Shown here: positions 18,097 to 27,600 of the stretch, in pieces
Layout: every line of letters starts with the position of its first letter
Position numbering within the stretch: the first letter of the stretch is position 1
Made by a program: the position numbers and the translations under genes
The notes under the pieces: model-generated
Told to the model about the DNA's origin: nothing
Databases searched by the model: none
What the model saw: only the letters and a program-made list of their open reading frames with translations
Source: Parapedobacter tibetensis
GTDB lineage: Bacteria > Bacteroidota > Bacteroidia > Sphingobacteriales > Sphingobacteriaceae
DNA: 64,000 nucleotides
Direction of reading: 5' to 3'
Assembly: GCF_024704835.1 (NCBI RefSeq)
Contig: NZ_JAMXBE010000003.1
Span: forward strand, 186,001 to 250,000

Positions 18097-18327
18097 CTAT
18101 TCATAGACCCTTGCCGCCAATAGAATTTCAGACAACATCCTCCATGAAGGTTCCTCTTGTACACTATCTAATGTATAACCTGTCAGACCTTCGATAAAAC
18201 TTGCCAAGTCATCATTTTCCCATTCTTCTGGGGTTTCCTCAAGATTTCTTTTAAATAATTTCAGAAACTCAACAAACTCATGTTTGGAACTGACTTTTTG
18301 GGCTTGCTCATATATATCCATTTTCAA
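18097..18327 (-). CDS. DUF7660-like immunity protein of cassette E
   Basis: 76 residues, all helix-prone and acidic. EEWENDDLASFIEGLTGY and the end SWRMLSEILLAARVYE fit the DUF7660 family, whose members have a WxN...FL pattern and end in LLAARxYE. It starts nine bases after the stop of the RHS fragment, in the place of an immunity gene. No signal peptide, so a cytoplasmic toxin is expected, in line with the ParB-like tip. Confidence 0.65.
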   Translation of the reverse strand: MKMDIYEQAQKVSSKHEFVEFLKLFKRNLEETPEEWENDDLASFIEGLTGYTLDSVQEEPSWRMLSEILLAARVYE

Positions 18328-18336
18328 AACGATTTA

Positions 18337-19896
18337 TTAGCGTATTTCAATTGACGCTCCTTGATTTGTTGTCGTAAATTTAAATTGCTCACTTGGAGGA
18401 ATTGCATCTAATTTCTGATAGTTAACAGGGACACCTGCATCTTGAAAGGCTTTCAATCGTCTATTATCCAACGTATAAATCAAACCATCTTTTTCGACTA
18501 TCCGTATTGGTGTCACTGCATCAGGCGAAACGGCCCCACTTTTTAGCTTTTGGGTCAAATCGGTCACACTCGTTTTATCTTTAAAATTACGACTTATACT
18601 GTTCTGACTAAAACGAATCTTTTTGGGGTCGATTTTGCCCTTTATTGGCAGGTTACGGAACTTAATCGTACTCGCACTTACACGCGGCCCCTTCCCGCCT
18701 CGGTACTGCCCCATCATACTAAACATGGCGTCCCTGTGGGCACTTCCTATCTGGCTGTAAATATACGAGTTAAAACCTTCGGTTTCATACAAGTCCAAAG
18801 AACGCTCCATATCCGACACCTGATTACCGGACATGAAGTCCCCGAATAGCTTCGAAAAGTCAGTCTCGTTCCATGTCTTCTTTGCCCAGATAACGACTTC
18901 CTGAAGCATCGTGGTATCCATGGCTGCCATCCCCGTTGGGTCAACAAACCTCATGGGATTGTTCATCCCGTAGTTGTACGGAGATACATTATCAAATGCT
19001 TCCGCCAGCGGATCCACGCTTCCCCACCTCCCGATGACCGGGTCATAGAACCGTGCCCCGTAGTCCAACTGGTCCAGCCCCAGCTCCACCTGCTTTTCCT
19101 TACCGTTGTACTTGTACTGGTTGATAGGCGAGCTTGAAAATGTATTGCCCGGGTTCATCTCCATGCCGAAGGGGAAGTAATCCTGGATCTGCTTCACCAC
19201 CCCCGTATGGTCAACCACCGCACGCACGTTGCCCAGGTGGTCCCTCAGGAAATACTCGTAAATGAAAGAACTCCCGTTGGGCACCATCCTGCCCTCCTCG
19301 GTCTGGATGAACTCGATCGCACCGTCTTTGTATTGGATACCATCCACGTACTGCGTAACCGATGTGCCCAATTGCTTGGTGAGCTTCCTGCCCGTGGCGT
19401 CATAGGTATACAGCAGGTTCTGTGAACCTTTGGTATACTTACTGGGTAAATTTAAGTAATTGTATTCGATATCGGTAATGCCCAGCCGCGAATTGCTTTT
19501 GCCATTACCGTTTTCATCGTAGGTATAGCCGTTGTCCATACCTGCTGACCCGGCGTCGGCCACGCTCTTCAGCCGGTTGCCTGTGTAATGGTATTTGAAA
19601 TGGTTGGACCAACCTGTACCACCGTTCGTGCGCCTCAGCGTGTCGATATTGCCCATGTTGTCATAGGCCAGCTCCTCGTTGTGGAAATTCACCTTGCCCG
19701 TGGCACTGTAGGCCGCCTTCTTCAGGCGGTTCAGCGGGTCATAATTGTAGATATAGGTCTGCACGGGCGTCTGGGTTTGTGAGACGGCTACCTTGGTGTT
19801 CCAGACCACGGATCCGATGTTGCCGTTGTAAGCGCGCCATTGAAAATGGTGATTGGCCGACAAGCGAGGATGATGAACCCGGTCGATCCTAGGCAA
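18337..19896 (-). CDS. Displaced RHS 3' end (cassette E) with ParB-like tip
   Basis: Similarity to the full-length RHS protein starts at YNGNIGSVVWNTKVAVSQ (about 19838) and continues through the core end ([25 protein letters not shown]). The preceding ~20 codons are unrelated, so the N-terminal two thirds are missing. The tip reads IRFSQNSISRNFKD, TPIRIVEKDGLIYTLDNRRL and AFQDAGVPV. The pattern SQxSI...PIRV...DNRRLxAF is that of ParB-like nuclease tips in polymorphic toxins. Probably silent, as it lacks promoter, signal peptide and most of the shell, but it is a 1.5-kb donor for recombination with 21143-24616. Confidence 0.8.
   Translation of the reverse strand: MPRIDRVHHPRLSANHHFQWRAYNGNIGSVVWNTKVAVSQTQTPVQTYIYNYDPLNRLKKAAYSATGKVNFHNEELAYDNMGNIDTLRRTNGGTGWSNHFKYHYTGNRLKSVADAGSAGMDNGYTYDENGNGKSNSRLGITDIEYNYLNLPSKYTKGSQNLLYTYDATGRKLTKQLGTSVTQYVDGIQYKDGAIEFIQTEEGRMVPNGSSFIYEYFLRDHLGNVRAVVDHTGVVKQIQDYFPFGMEMNPGNTFSSSPINQYKYNGKEKQVELGLDQLDYGARFYDPVIGRWGSVDPLAEAFDNVSPYNYGMNNPMRFVDPTGMAAMDTTMLQEVVIWAKKTWNETDFSKLFGDFMSGNQVSDMERSLDLYETEGFNSYIYSQIGSAHRDAMFSMMGQYRGGKGPRVSASTIKFRNLPIKGKIDPKKIRFSQNSISRNFKDKTSVTDLTQKLKSGAVSPDAVTPIRIVEKDGLIYTLDNRRLKAFQDAGVPVNYQKLDAIPPSEQFKFTTTNQGASIEIR
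18990..19835 (-). repeat. ~850-bp direct repeat of the RHS core (copy at 21870-22705)
   Basis: By eye the two stretches differ only at scattered single bases (for example GGTGAGCTTCCTGCCCGTGG against GGTCAGCTTCCTGCCCATCG). It covers the last part of the RHS core up to the tip. Such a long match in the same orientation, 2.9 kb apart, can mediate exchange of tips or deletion. Confidence 0.85.
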
Positions 19897-20082
19897 TTGA
19901 GAAGTTGGTCAGTCCGAAAGTTGGATTTTGATTAATGGTCTTAATCTTTAGATTTGGGAGGCAGAAGAACCTGGCCTCGGAAAGCGGTATAGCGGGGTCA
20001 GACGATACTCACGTATATAAAAGTCGTTTAGGAAGTGAATATAACATCCACCAAATTTTTGAAGACCTAATAACTTCTGTAA
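19839..20082. other. Gap without a gene between cassette E and the second RelE-like toxin copy
   Basis: The RHS match stops sharply at about 19838. Nothing coding is seen in the following 240 bases. The join with the truncated toxin copy lies near 20150. Confidence 0.4.
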
Positions 20083-20439
20083 TTGAACTTCGATAACGTG
20101 GCTTACTATTATGCCAAAGGCGAACATACTGAGATCATAGCTGGAAAAACAGACAAGCAGGCCAAACGGCTGGCCAAGAAGTATCCTTCACTCAAAATGG
20201 ATCTGGCCGGTCATATCAAAAAGCTCGCCGATGAGCCGGAACAGGGTATGGCCCTCGGCAACAGCTTTTATAAAATACGCCTTGCCATCGCTTCCAAAGG
20301 CAAATCCGGCGGGGCAAGGGTGGTTACTTACGTGAAAGTCGCCCGCAATACGGTTTACCTCTCTTCCATCTTTGACAAGTCGGAAAGAAGCACCGTCACT
20401 GACAGGGAGCTCGAACAGATTTTTAAAATGGTTCCATAA
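20083..20439 (+). CDS. 5'-truncated duplicate of the RelE-like toxin
   Basis: From DKQAKRLAKKYPSLK on (about 20150), the protein and DNA match the toxin at 11893-12219, apart from a few substitutions and a deletion of two codons in the KGKGKSGG segment. The first ~24 residues (MNFDNVAYYY...) are unrelated, and there is no antitoxin gene upstream. The last half with NTVYLSSIFDKSERSTV is intact. Either a dead copy or a toxin that relies on the antitoxin of the other locus. Confidence 0.7.
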   Translation: MNFDNVAYYYAKGEHTEIIAGKTDKQAKRLAKKYPSLKMDLAGHIKKLADEPEQGMALGNSFYKIRLAIASKGKSGGARVVTYVKVARNTVYLSSIFDKSERSTVTDRELEQIFKMVP

Positions 20440-20442
20440 AAA

Positions 20443-20464
20443 AGCCCGGCACGACGGCCAGGCT
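20443..20464 (-). terminator. GCCCGGC hairpin with T-tract on the minus strand
   Basis: AGCCCGGC and GCCAGGCT (one mismatch) around a short loop. The minus strand continues with TTTTTTATGG. It lies 12 bases past the immunity gene stop at 20477. Confidence 0.7.
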
Positions 20465-20476
20465 GAAAGAATCATT

Positions 20477-21133
20477 TTACTTTAAAACAACTTTTTCTCT
20501 AATACAATCCGGAATATCCTTATACGAAGGAACCCCTTTCTCTAATTTCAAATAACTATCTATCAATTCCCTTTTCTCTTCCTCGGAAAACCTTTTGGTA
20601 ATTTTATCTCTATTCGTAATTGTCAGTAGCACTGTATATAATTCGTCTTCATTTAATGACAACGAATTAACTTGAAGTTTGAAATATTCCAAAGCTATTT
20701 TAAACCTAACATGAATGTCGCTATGTATAAAAAAATAATTCAAATGGTTGATTAAGTCACGATCTTTAGCCTTCACTGCTGACATTAGGAGGTATTTCCC
20801 TTCAGGCAAATAAAACAATGAACCACTATCGGATACATATCTAAAAGATGGGAGGTCCCCCATTTTAACAACAACATCTTCAACGCGGTCAGGAATAAAT
20901 TTATCACTACCGGTCTTTCTGAGAGGATAACAAATAATATCTCCCACCAGTTTCTCATTCGCCTTTTCCGATGTATATATACTCAATAGAATTGTTCCTG
21001 TAACACCTGAAATAGCGTCTAACTCAATATAAGAACAATAAACATATTCAGTTTCAAAGACCTTAAGAAATCCAAAATCTAAAAAAGGAAAATCTTTAAC
21101 CGAAAAACATCCAAAATTTCTTTTTAATCTCAT
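20477..21133 (-). CDS. Putative immunity protein of RHS operon 2
   Basis: 218 residues, no signal peptide or membrane span. The first half is beta-rich (YIELDAISGVTGTILLSIY), the second half is helical and charged (FSEEEKRELIDSYLKLEKG). No family recognised. The gene is AT-rich, unlike the RHS gene 9 bp upstream, and ends in the shared GCCCGGC terminator. By position it is the immunity gene for the tip of 21143-24616, and a cytoplasmic target is expected. Confidence 0.7.
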   Translation of the reverse strand: MRLKRNFGCFSVKDFPFLDFGFLKVFETEYVYCSYIELDAISGVTGTILLSIYTSEKANEKLVGDIICYPLRKTGSDKFIPDRVEDVVVKMGDLPSFRYVSDSGSLFYLPEGKYLLMSAVKAKDRDLINHLNYFFIHSDIHVRFKIALEYFKLQVNSLSLNEDELYTVLLTITNRDKITKRFSEEEKRELIDSYLKLEKGVPSYKDIPDCIREKVVLK

Positions 21134-21142
21134 TTCTATAAA

Positions 21143-24100
21143 TCAAAATAACTCTCGCCAATTAGGCATATTCGTAGATAACCAATTCTCTGCCTTCTTC
21201 ATGTATTCTGCATAATCTTTTCTTTTTGGATTAAAAGCATTCCGTACATTTGCCACAGCTCCCTTTGATTTAGTGTATTCAAGAACTTTTTGTTCTACAG
21301 CCCTCAGCAATTTAGGATCATTAATCCCATTTAACATTGGGGTAATTTTTTTTCTTACTCTCTCGGCTTCAGAGTATCTTTTGAAGACATTAAAACTTTT
21401 ACCTATATACGGCAATCCTTTTACAATTCCCTTATAAACAGTATTTATCCCCGCTCTTCCACCTAAAAGTGGTGAAACCTCAAACATCATTGGTTTCGGA
21501 TCCAACATCATGGCCATTTGATTGCCATCTTTCCAAAACACGCTCCTTGCATCGGATATCCTATCAGTCGCCGTAGATACTTGGCCCTGAACATCACTAA
21601 TCCACCCCCCACTTCCAAATGCAGACCTTCCGGTAACCACCACCTCATCCAACTCGTACGAATATCCGTTGTCAGCATTGACGATATGTTCGGAAGCCCC
21701 CTTAAATCCAGCATTAGGATTAGATTTTAAGAACCGCAAGAATTTCTCTATTTCATCTTCCTCTGTGATACTAATATTACCATTAGCATCGACCTTATAC
21801 ATTCCTGTCGGATCCGTAAAACCAATTGGGTTGTTTTCAACATAGGCATAAGGAGAAGAGGATGAATACATCTCCGCCAACGGATCCATCACCCCCCACC
21901 TGCCGATGACCGGGTCGTACATCCGGGCCCCGTAATCAAGTTGGCCCAGCCCCAGCTCCACCTGCTTTTCCTTGCCATTGTATTTGTACTGGTTGACCGG
22001 TGAGCTGGAAAATGTATTGCCCGGGTTCATCTCCATGCCGAAGGGGAAGTAATCCTGGATCTGCTTCACCGCCCCCGTATGGTCAACCACCGCACGCACG
22101 TTGCCCAGGTGGTCCCTCAGGAAATACTCGTAAATGAAAGAACTCCCGTTGGGCACTATCCTGCCCTCCTCGGTCTGGATGAACTCGATCGCACCGTCCT
22201 TGTATTGGATACCTTCCACATACTGCGTAACCGATGTGCCCAATTGCTTGGTCAGCTTCCTGCCCATCGCGTCGTAAGTATACAGCAGGTTCTGTGAACC
22301 TTTGGTATACTTACTGGGTAAATTTAGGTAATTGTATTCGATATCGGTAATGCCCAGCCGCAAATTGCTTTTGCCATTCCCGTTGGCATCATGGGTATAG
22401 CCGTTTTCCATGCCTGCTGACCCGGCATCTGCCACGTTGTCCAGCCGGTTGCCTGTGTAATGGTATTTGAAATGGTTGGACCAACCTGTACCACCGTTCG
22501 TACGCCGCAGCGTGTCGATATTGCCCATGTTGTCATAGGCCAGCTCCTCGTTGAAGAAATTCACCTTGCCCGTGGCACTGTATGCGGCCTTTTTCAGGCG
22601 GCTTAGGGGATCGTAATCGTATGCATAGGCCTGCACCGGGGTCTGGGTTTGTGAGACGGCCACCTTGGTGTTCCAGACCACGGATCCGATATTGCCGTTA
22701 TAGGCGCCTGTCCGGTTGGCATAGTTCAGTTGCATCCCGAACCGCCGTTTGTCCGTCACGCTGCCGGGGTTGTTGATCCCCGTCAGCCAGCCCCGCTCGT
22801 TGTAGGCATAAACGACTTCCTGTGCGGCAATGCCCCCGCCCACGTGCAGGTCCTTCTGCTTGAGCTGCCCGATCTCGTTGTAGGATAGCTTGCCCTGCAC
22901 GATCTCCGGCTGGCTGTTCACCTTCTTCCGTGTTTCCACCGGCCTGCCCACGTGGTCGTACTTGTTCGTTGTCAGGACGGCCGTCGCCGTTCCGCTGGCC
23001 GAGGCTTTGTGCTCCCGCTTGCTGGCCAGGAGCTCGCCCACGAAGCTATAGGTACTGGTCACGTAATCCGTGCCACCCAGCTGGTTCTGCGAGGCGGTCT
23101 GGACCGGCCGGCCACGGTCGTCGTAGTAATGGATCGCCAGCAAGGGTGCGGTGCCGTCCGTCCGGAACACGCGCGTACCCGTCAGCAGCGATTTCACCTT
23201 CTGGCTGCGCGTGATGCCGGAAGGCTGCAGGGCCGCCGTGGAGGCACCGTTGAAGGTATAGTCATCGTAATAGTTGACCGTCCGGGCACTCTTTGAGCTG
23301 CGCGGGTAACTGGCGTTGGTATAGTCCGCCCCCGTACGGGTTTCCCAAAGTGCCGTGTTCGCCTCGTTGTCCAAGGTGGTCTGCAGGCTCGCCCGCGTGG
23401 CATTCGATGTGAAAACGCCGGTCTCCGCAACCCTGCCGAACGCATCATGTTTCGTGTACAGCCATTGCTTGGTGGCCATGGCCCGCTGGTTGGCGTCCTG
23501 CGTGAGCACCACCCGGTCGTTCTTGTTGTACACGATATGCTCCCAGCCCTTGCCCGGGACTTTTTTCTCCACCACCCGGTGCAGGCCGTCATACTTATAG
23601 GCGTAGATATAGTTCGTAAAGACCGCGGCCGTCTCGGTAAAGCTGGTGGCGGTGACCGCCGGCGGTATCACATACCGGAGGTTCCCGAAGTCATCGTACA
23701 CGTAATACGTCTCCAGCTTCTTGCTCTCCGTCTCCCATACGCGCCTCAGCACCGCCCTCCCTTCAAAGTCCGTGAATTCCTCCACCGTGCCGGTCTTGCC
23801 GCTTGTCCAGTTCTCATCCTTCGCCACCGTCCTGTATAGTCTCCCGGCCGCATAGTTGGATGTGCTTGCAGCCCCGACGCCGTTGGCGTTGATTTTCCAC
23901 AGCTTCACCGCATCCACGCCGGAGGCCGCGTTCGTCCCATGGTCCGCCACCACCGTACGGCCTGCGTTTGCGGTACGGGCTGTCGATGGCTGCCAAACCG
24001 TACCGGGGGCTCCCTGTTGCAGCACCCGATTGAGCGGGCTCTGCTCGAAAACCGTTACCGCATAGGGGTGTGCCGTCTTCCTGACATGGCTGTCCCAGCT

Positions 24101-24616
24101 GCCCGATGTGCCGTAGTACGCCGCCTGGCTGGCCTTGGCCCCTGGCTTGAAGCTGCCGTTGTTGCCCGTCTGCTCCGCGTACGGCAGGTACCGGTGCGTC
24201 TCACGGCCAAAACCGTCGTATTCGATGTGCTGGACAATGTCCCTGTAACCGGGACTGGCCTTCAGTTCAACGGTCTGTACCGGTCGTCCCAGGCCATCAA
24301 AGTACTGTATCATTTGGTTCTCCTGGGAAATGTTGCGTACCTGGCCGAGCTGGCTCTCCTTCACCGGCGTGCGGAACGTACGTGTCAGTATATGGTTCTG
24401 GCCCGTAGTGGGCACGCTCCCGACATCCGGGTGGCTCTGGATCGAGAGTGCCACGTTACTTCCCGAAGGGATATGGAAGCCCGGCTTCAGGGTGATGCTG
24501 TTCAGCGCCGTGATGCTCGATTGGCCGCTGTAGGTTGTCAGCACAAGGTCCGACTGCTGGGCGAAGAGCGGCTGGATCAGCGATATCCAGCATAGGGTGG
24601 CCAATATGTGTTTCAT
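21143..24616 (-). CDS. Full-length DUF6443 RHS toxin protein of operon 2
   Basis: 1,157 residues: signal peptide (LATLCWISLIQPLFAQQ), DUF6443 region (QMIQYFDGLGRPVQTVELKA near 105), RHS/YD repeats to about 930 (YVYDDFGNLRYVIPPA, YKYNGKEKQVELGLGQLDYG), the core end [18 protein letters not shown] and FTDPTGM near residue 935, a linker (DNGYSYELDEVVVTGR) and a ~170-residue tip ending NWLSTNMPNWRELF. The tip has LLGGRAGINTVYKGIVKGLP (a membrane-like or pretoxin segment) and a basic helical end; the toxin class is not clear. Starts three bases after the partner gene. Shares ~850 bp with cassette E. Confidence 0.9.
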   Translation of the reverse strand: MKHILATLCWISLIQPLFAQQSDLVLTTYSGQSSITALNSITLKPGFHIPSGSNVALSIQSHPDVGSVPTTGQNHILTRTFRTPVKESQLGQVRNISQENQMIQYFDGLGRPVQTVELKASPGYRDIVQHIEYDGFGRETHRYLPYAEQTGNNGSFKPGAKASQAAYYGTSGSWDSHVRKTAHPYAVTVFEQSPLNRVLQQGAPGTVWQPSTARTANAGRTVVADHGTNAASGVDAVKLWKINANGVGAASTSNYAAGRLYRTVAKDENWTSGKTGTVEEFTDFEGRAVLRRVWETESKKLETYYVYDDFGNLRYVIPPAVTATSFTETAAVFTNYIYAYKYDGLHRVVEKKVPGKGWEHIVYNKNDRVVLTQDANQRAMATKQWLYTKHDAFGRVAETGVFTSNATRASLQTTLDNEANTALWETRTGADYTNASYPRSSKSARTVNYYDDYTFNGASTAALQPSGITRSQKVKSLLTGTRVFRTDGTAPLLAIHYYDDRGRPVQTASQNQLGGTDYVTSTYSFVGELLASKREHKASASGTATAVLTTNKYDHVGRPVETRKKVNSQPEIVQGKLSYNEIGQLKQKDLHVGGGIAAQEVVYAYNERGWLTGINNPGSVTDKRRFGMQLNYANRTGAYNGNIGSVVWNTKVAVSQTQTPVQAYAYDYDPLSRLKKAAYSATGKVNFFNEELAYDNMGNIDTLRRTNGGTGWSNHFKYHYTGNRLDNVADAGSAGMENGYTHDANGNGKSNLRLGITDIEYNYLNLPSKYTKGSQNLLYTYDAMGRKLTKQLGTSVTQYVEGIQYKDGAIEFIQTEEGRIVPNGSSFIYEYFLRDHLGNVRAVVDHTGAVKQIQDYFPFGMEMNPGNTFSSSPVNQYKYNGKEKQVELGLGQLDYGARMYDPVIGRWGVMDPLAEMYSSSSPYAYVENNPIGFTDPTGMYKVDANGNISITEEDEIEKFLRFLKSNPNAGFKGASEHIVNADNGYSYELDEVVVTGRSAFGSGGWISDVQGQVSTATDRISDARSVFWKDGNQMAMMLDPKPMMFEVSPLLGGRAGINTVYKGIVKGLPYIGKSFNVFKRYSEAERVRKKITPMLNGINDPKLLRAVEQKVLEYTKSKGAVANVRNAFNPKRKDYAEYMKKAENWLSTNMPNWRELF
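21870..22705 (-). repeat. ~850-bp direct repeat of the RHS core (copy at 18990-19835)
   Basis: Resident copy, within the intact RHS gene. See the partner entry for the match. Confidence 0.85.
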
Positions 24617-24619
24617 AAC

Positions 24620-27600
24620 TTAAGGTCTGTAGTGGTATCGGTAATTCTTCAATATGTTCTGATCGAAATCCAGTACATCCTTCAGCCGCTGGAAACCGTC
24701 GTATTTGTAGTACTCCGTGATCCCGCGCGGATCGGTCATGCTCGCCATCCCGGCCAAAGGCTTGTAGGTGAAGGTACTCACCAGCGCTTTTTTCATGTTG
24801 GCATGGTTACGGAGGGTGTTGATCGCGGTGTTTATGGTCGCATCGGCCACGGTGGCAGCGTTCAGGCTGTTGATCGTAGTCTGCCCCAAGATATCCAAAA
24901 CCTCCTGATAAGTCGCATTCTCGATCTTGGCAACGGGGTACTGGGCGCCATAACCCCAGAGATAAACTGTGGATAGACCGTTGTGCCGTTTCACTTCGAT
25001 GGGATTACTGAAACCATCGTATCGAAGTATCTCCTCCGCAATTTTATATCTAGAGTCAGCGGCATAAACGCCCGCATTCCCACCTGGCGGAAGAATGCCT
25101 ATTGGTCTTGCACTAAATTTAAAGGAGGCCAGAGGGACGGGAAGCTGTGTCTCCAAGTTTCTAGCCGCAATTATCTGACCGTTCGCATTATAATTGTATA
25201 TTGTTCCGAACAATATTTTTAACGAAGTTGAGGTTCCTGTCATCCGGACAGTCTCTATCGGTCCATTGATGATATTTTTACGTTTCAACGAACTTATGAG
25301 GGCATCATCCGCGTAATGCTCTGGATATAGGTTGATTGTCGAGATCGAACCGCCATCGGATTTGGACAGCGTATGTTTCGTTGGAAGAAAGTTTTCCACA
25401 GAATATTCCGTCTGCTCATTCAACACAGTGGAGTCCTGCCCATGGTATTCCACCTCAGTTCTCTTGACCAGACCAAACCGATCAACTCCCATGGGGACAA
25501 GGCTTTCAATAAAGTACTTATTATGTTCAGCCCTTACCTCAAGACCATTCAGCAGCCTATAATTCCTTCTGAATTTAATCCCATTGTTAAAACTATCGCT
25601 ATTCGGAAAAGCACTGTATTCAAAAAGGCTTTTCTTAGTCAATTGATAACCGCCGGATGCTTCCTTGCGATAAATCTCTTCTTTTCGTATTGCAATAGTT
25701 CTCCAATCCAGCTCAAAAGGGGCCGGATAAGGATCCGTCGTGTAATTCCCATATGTATAGGGTATGTTCCCGTAATAATAGCAGATCTTTCCCGCTCCTT
25801 TGGTCCAGGTAACCTTACCATAGTTAATATTGCTGTTCAAATAAGTATTAAGGTTATTGGAATGCACCGTATAACCAACTTCAGCACAGGTAAATGATGG
25901 GAAGTAGGGATCTTGCGTCATTTCGGCATAACTATTTGAACTTGAAATATATTCAGGAACATTTGAGAGCGAGGGTTGCTCGTAGGAGAATAGCTCAGAT
26001 TCGAGAATTACGTCTTTGTCCAGATGGTCGATACGGCTTATCCGGTTGCCTCCGACTTCCATTTTTATGTTTGCCATGGTTCTTTTGGTAATGCTCAACC
26101 AAGTAACATTGGAAAAGCCCTCTTCATACTCGCATCCGGCATCTAAGAAATATTTATAGTTTCCGGCTTCGAGGGTCACGGACTGGCTCCCCTGCGTGTT
26201 ATCACCAGATCTGGCAAAGATCTCTTGTTCCCCGCTGCTTAAAACCTTTCTTATACTGAACCCGTTGGACGGTATATTGTCCAAAGGATCCGCTTGAAAA
26301 GACCAAGAAAAGCTGTAATCTCCGGTTACTTCTACGATAAAAGACCCCGATTTAAATCCATAATTGTCAGAACCGGGACATGTTGCCGTAACATCTAAAA
26401 TGAATTCACGAGACTCATCATATTCTAAGTCGTTCCTAAGGATAGATGGCACATCCGAAATGGAATCGTATGACAAACCATTTGGTTCGTACGTAAATCG
26501 AATTATCCCTTTGGTCGGGGTTTCCACCTCCTTCAGCATACCCAAAATGGAGTGGTTGCCCCTGGCGGACCGGACAACCTGTTTGCTTCTTGGTGGAATC
26601 GCATAGCTCGGTAGTAAACGTTCATAGGGAGCGAAGGCCACTGAATATTGGTTGTTGCCCGCACCATTGAGGTATCCCCAATGGTCTATACCGTAATTCA
26701 CAAATGAATCTAAAACCAGTCGCTGTTCAGATATTTTTCCAACCGGGCCTTCATAATAAGTAAACCTGTAACCGTTTGTTGATACCCCATTTTGATCGAC
26801 CTCAAACAGCTCATTTAACACTAACCGCTTTGTGTTTGAATACCTAAAATCAAATTGCTTGATAAAAGTTGCGCCATGGCTTACCTTTACTCTGGAAAGA
26901 GCCTGTCCCAAATCATTCGATATTGTTTTAATATCATTCCTTTCGACAGTCTCAAAGTCGATCTCCATTTGACCAAAGGATATTTTTTTCAGCAAATACT
27001 GCGTGCTGTAGCTCTCAAGAATCCCTTGATTATGTTCAAGCCATGAAGTGCATCTCAATAGGCCGCCAGCAGTGGTAAAACCTGTAGGGCCGTAATAATA
27101 TGAGTAAACATCTGTTTTCACGTTATACATCGCATCCTGCCTGTATTCCAATATTATCTGTTGTTGGTCCGGCGCCACAATTTTCGTTAAGTACCACACA
27201 CGTACCCCCCCAGTACCGGGATAACCAAATTCACTCATCGCGGCTGTGCTGGAGGAAAAATGGAAGAGATCGAACACGAAAGTATACCCAAGATCATTGA
27301 TAACTGTTATTTTCTCCGCTTCTACAGTAGTTTTGTATGGTTTGAAACTACTTGTTTTTACCGTATCGTCGACGACATAAAAACTATAGCTATCATTGGG
27401 TAGCTTGACATTGAAAACATCATATTGGGCATCAAGCTTACCTTCAACGACATCCTTTTTGTAGTCATACTTCTGTTCATTGGTGTACTGATTTGAGATA
27501 TACCTGTTCATTCTTGCCTTGACCTGTAGGTTGTTCAGTCCTTCTAAGCTAAGATCGTTATGCCCGTTCACTTCCTGAATTATAAACCCTCCAACATTTA

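Noticed and set aside
22952..24595. Plus-strand ORFs of 94-218 codons opposite the RHS toxin gene
   Set aside because: Antisense to the well-supported RHS frame; rich in Arg/Pro/His as expected from reverse reading of GC-rich codons.
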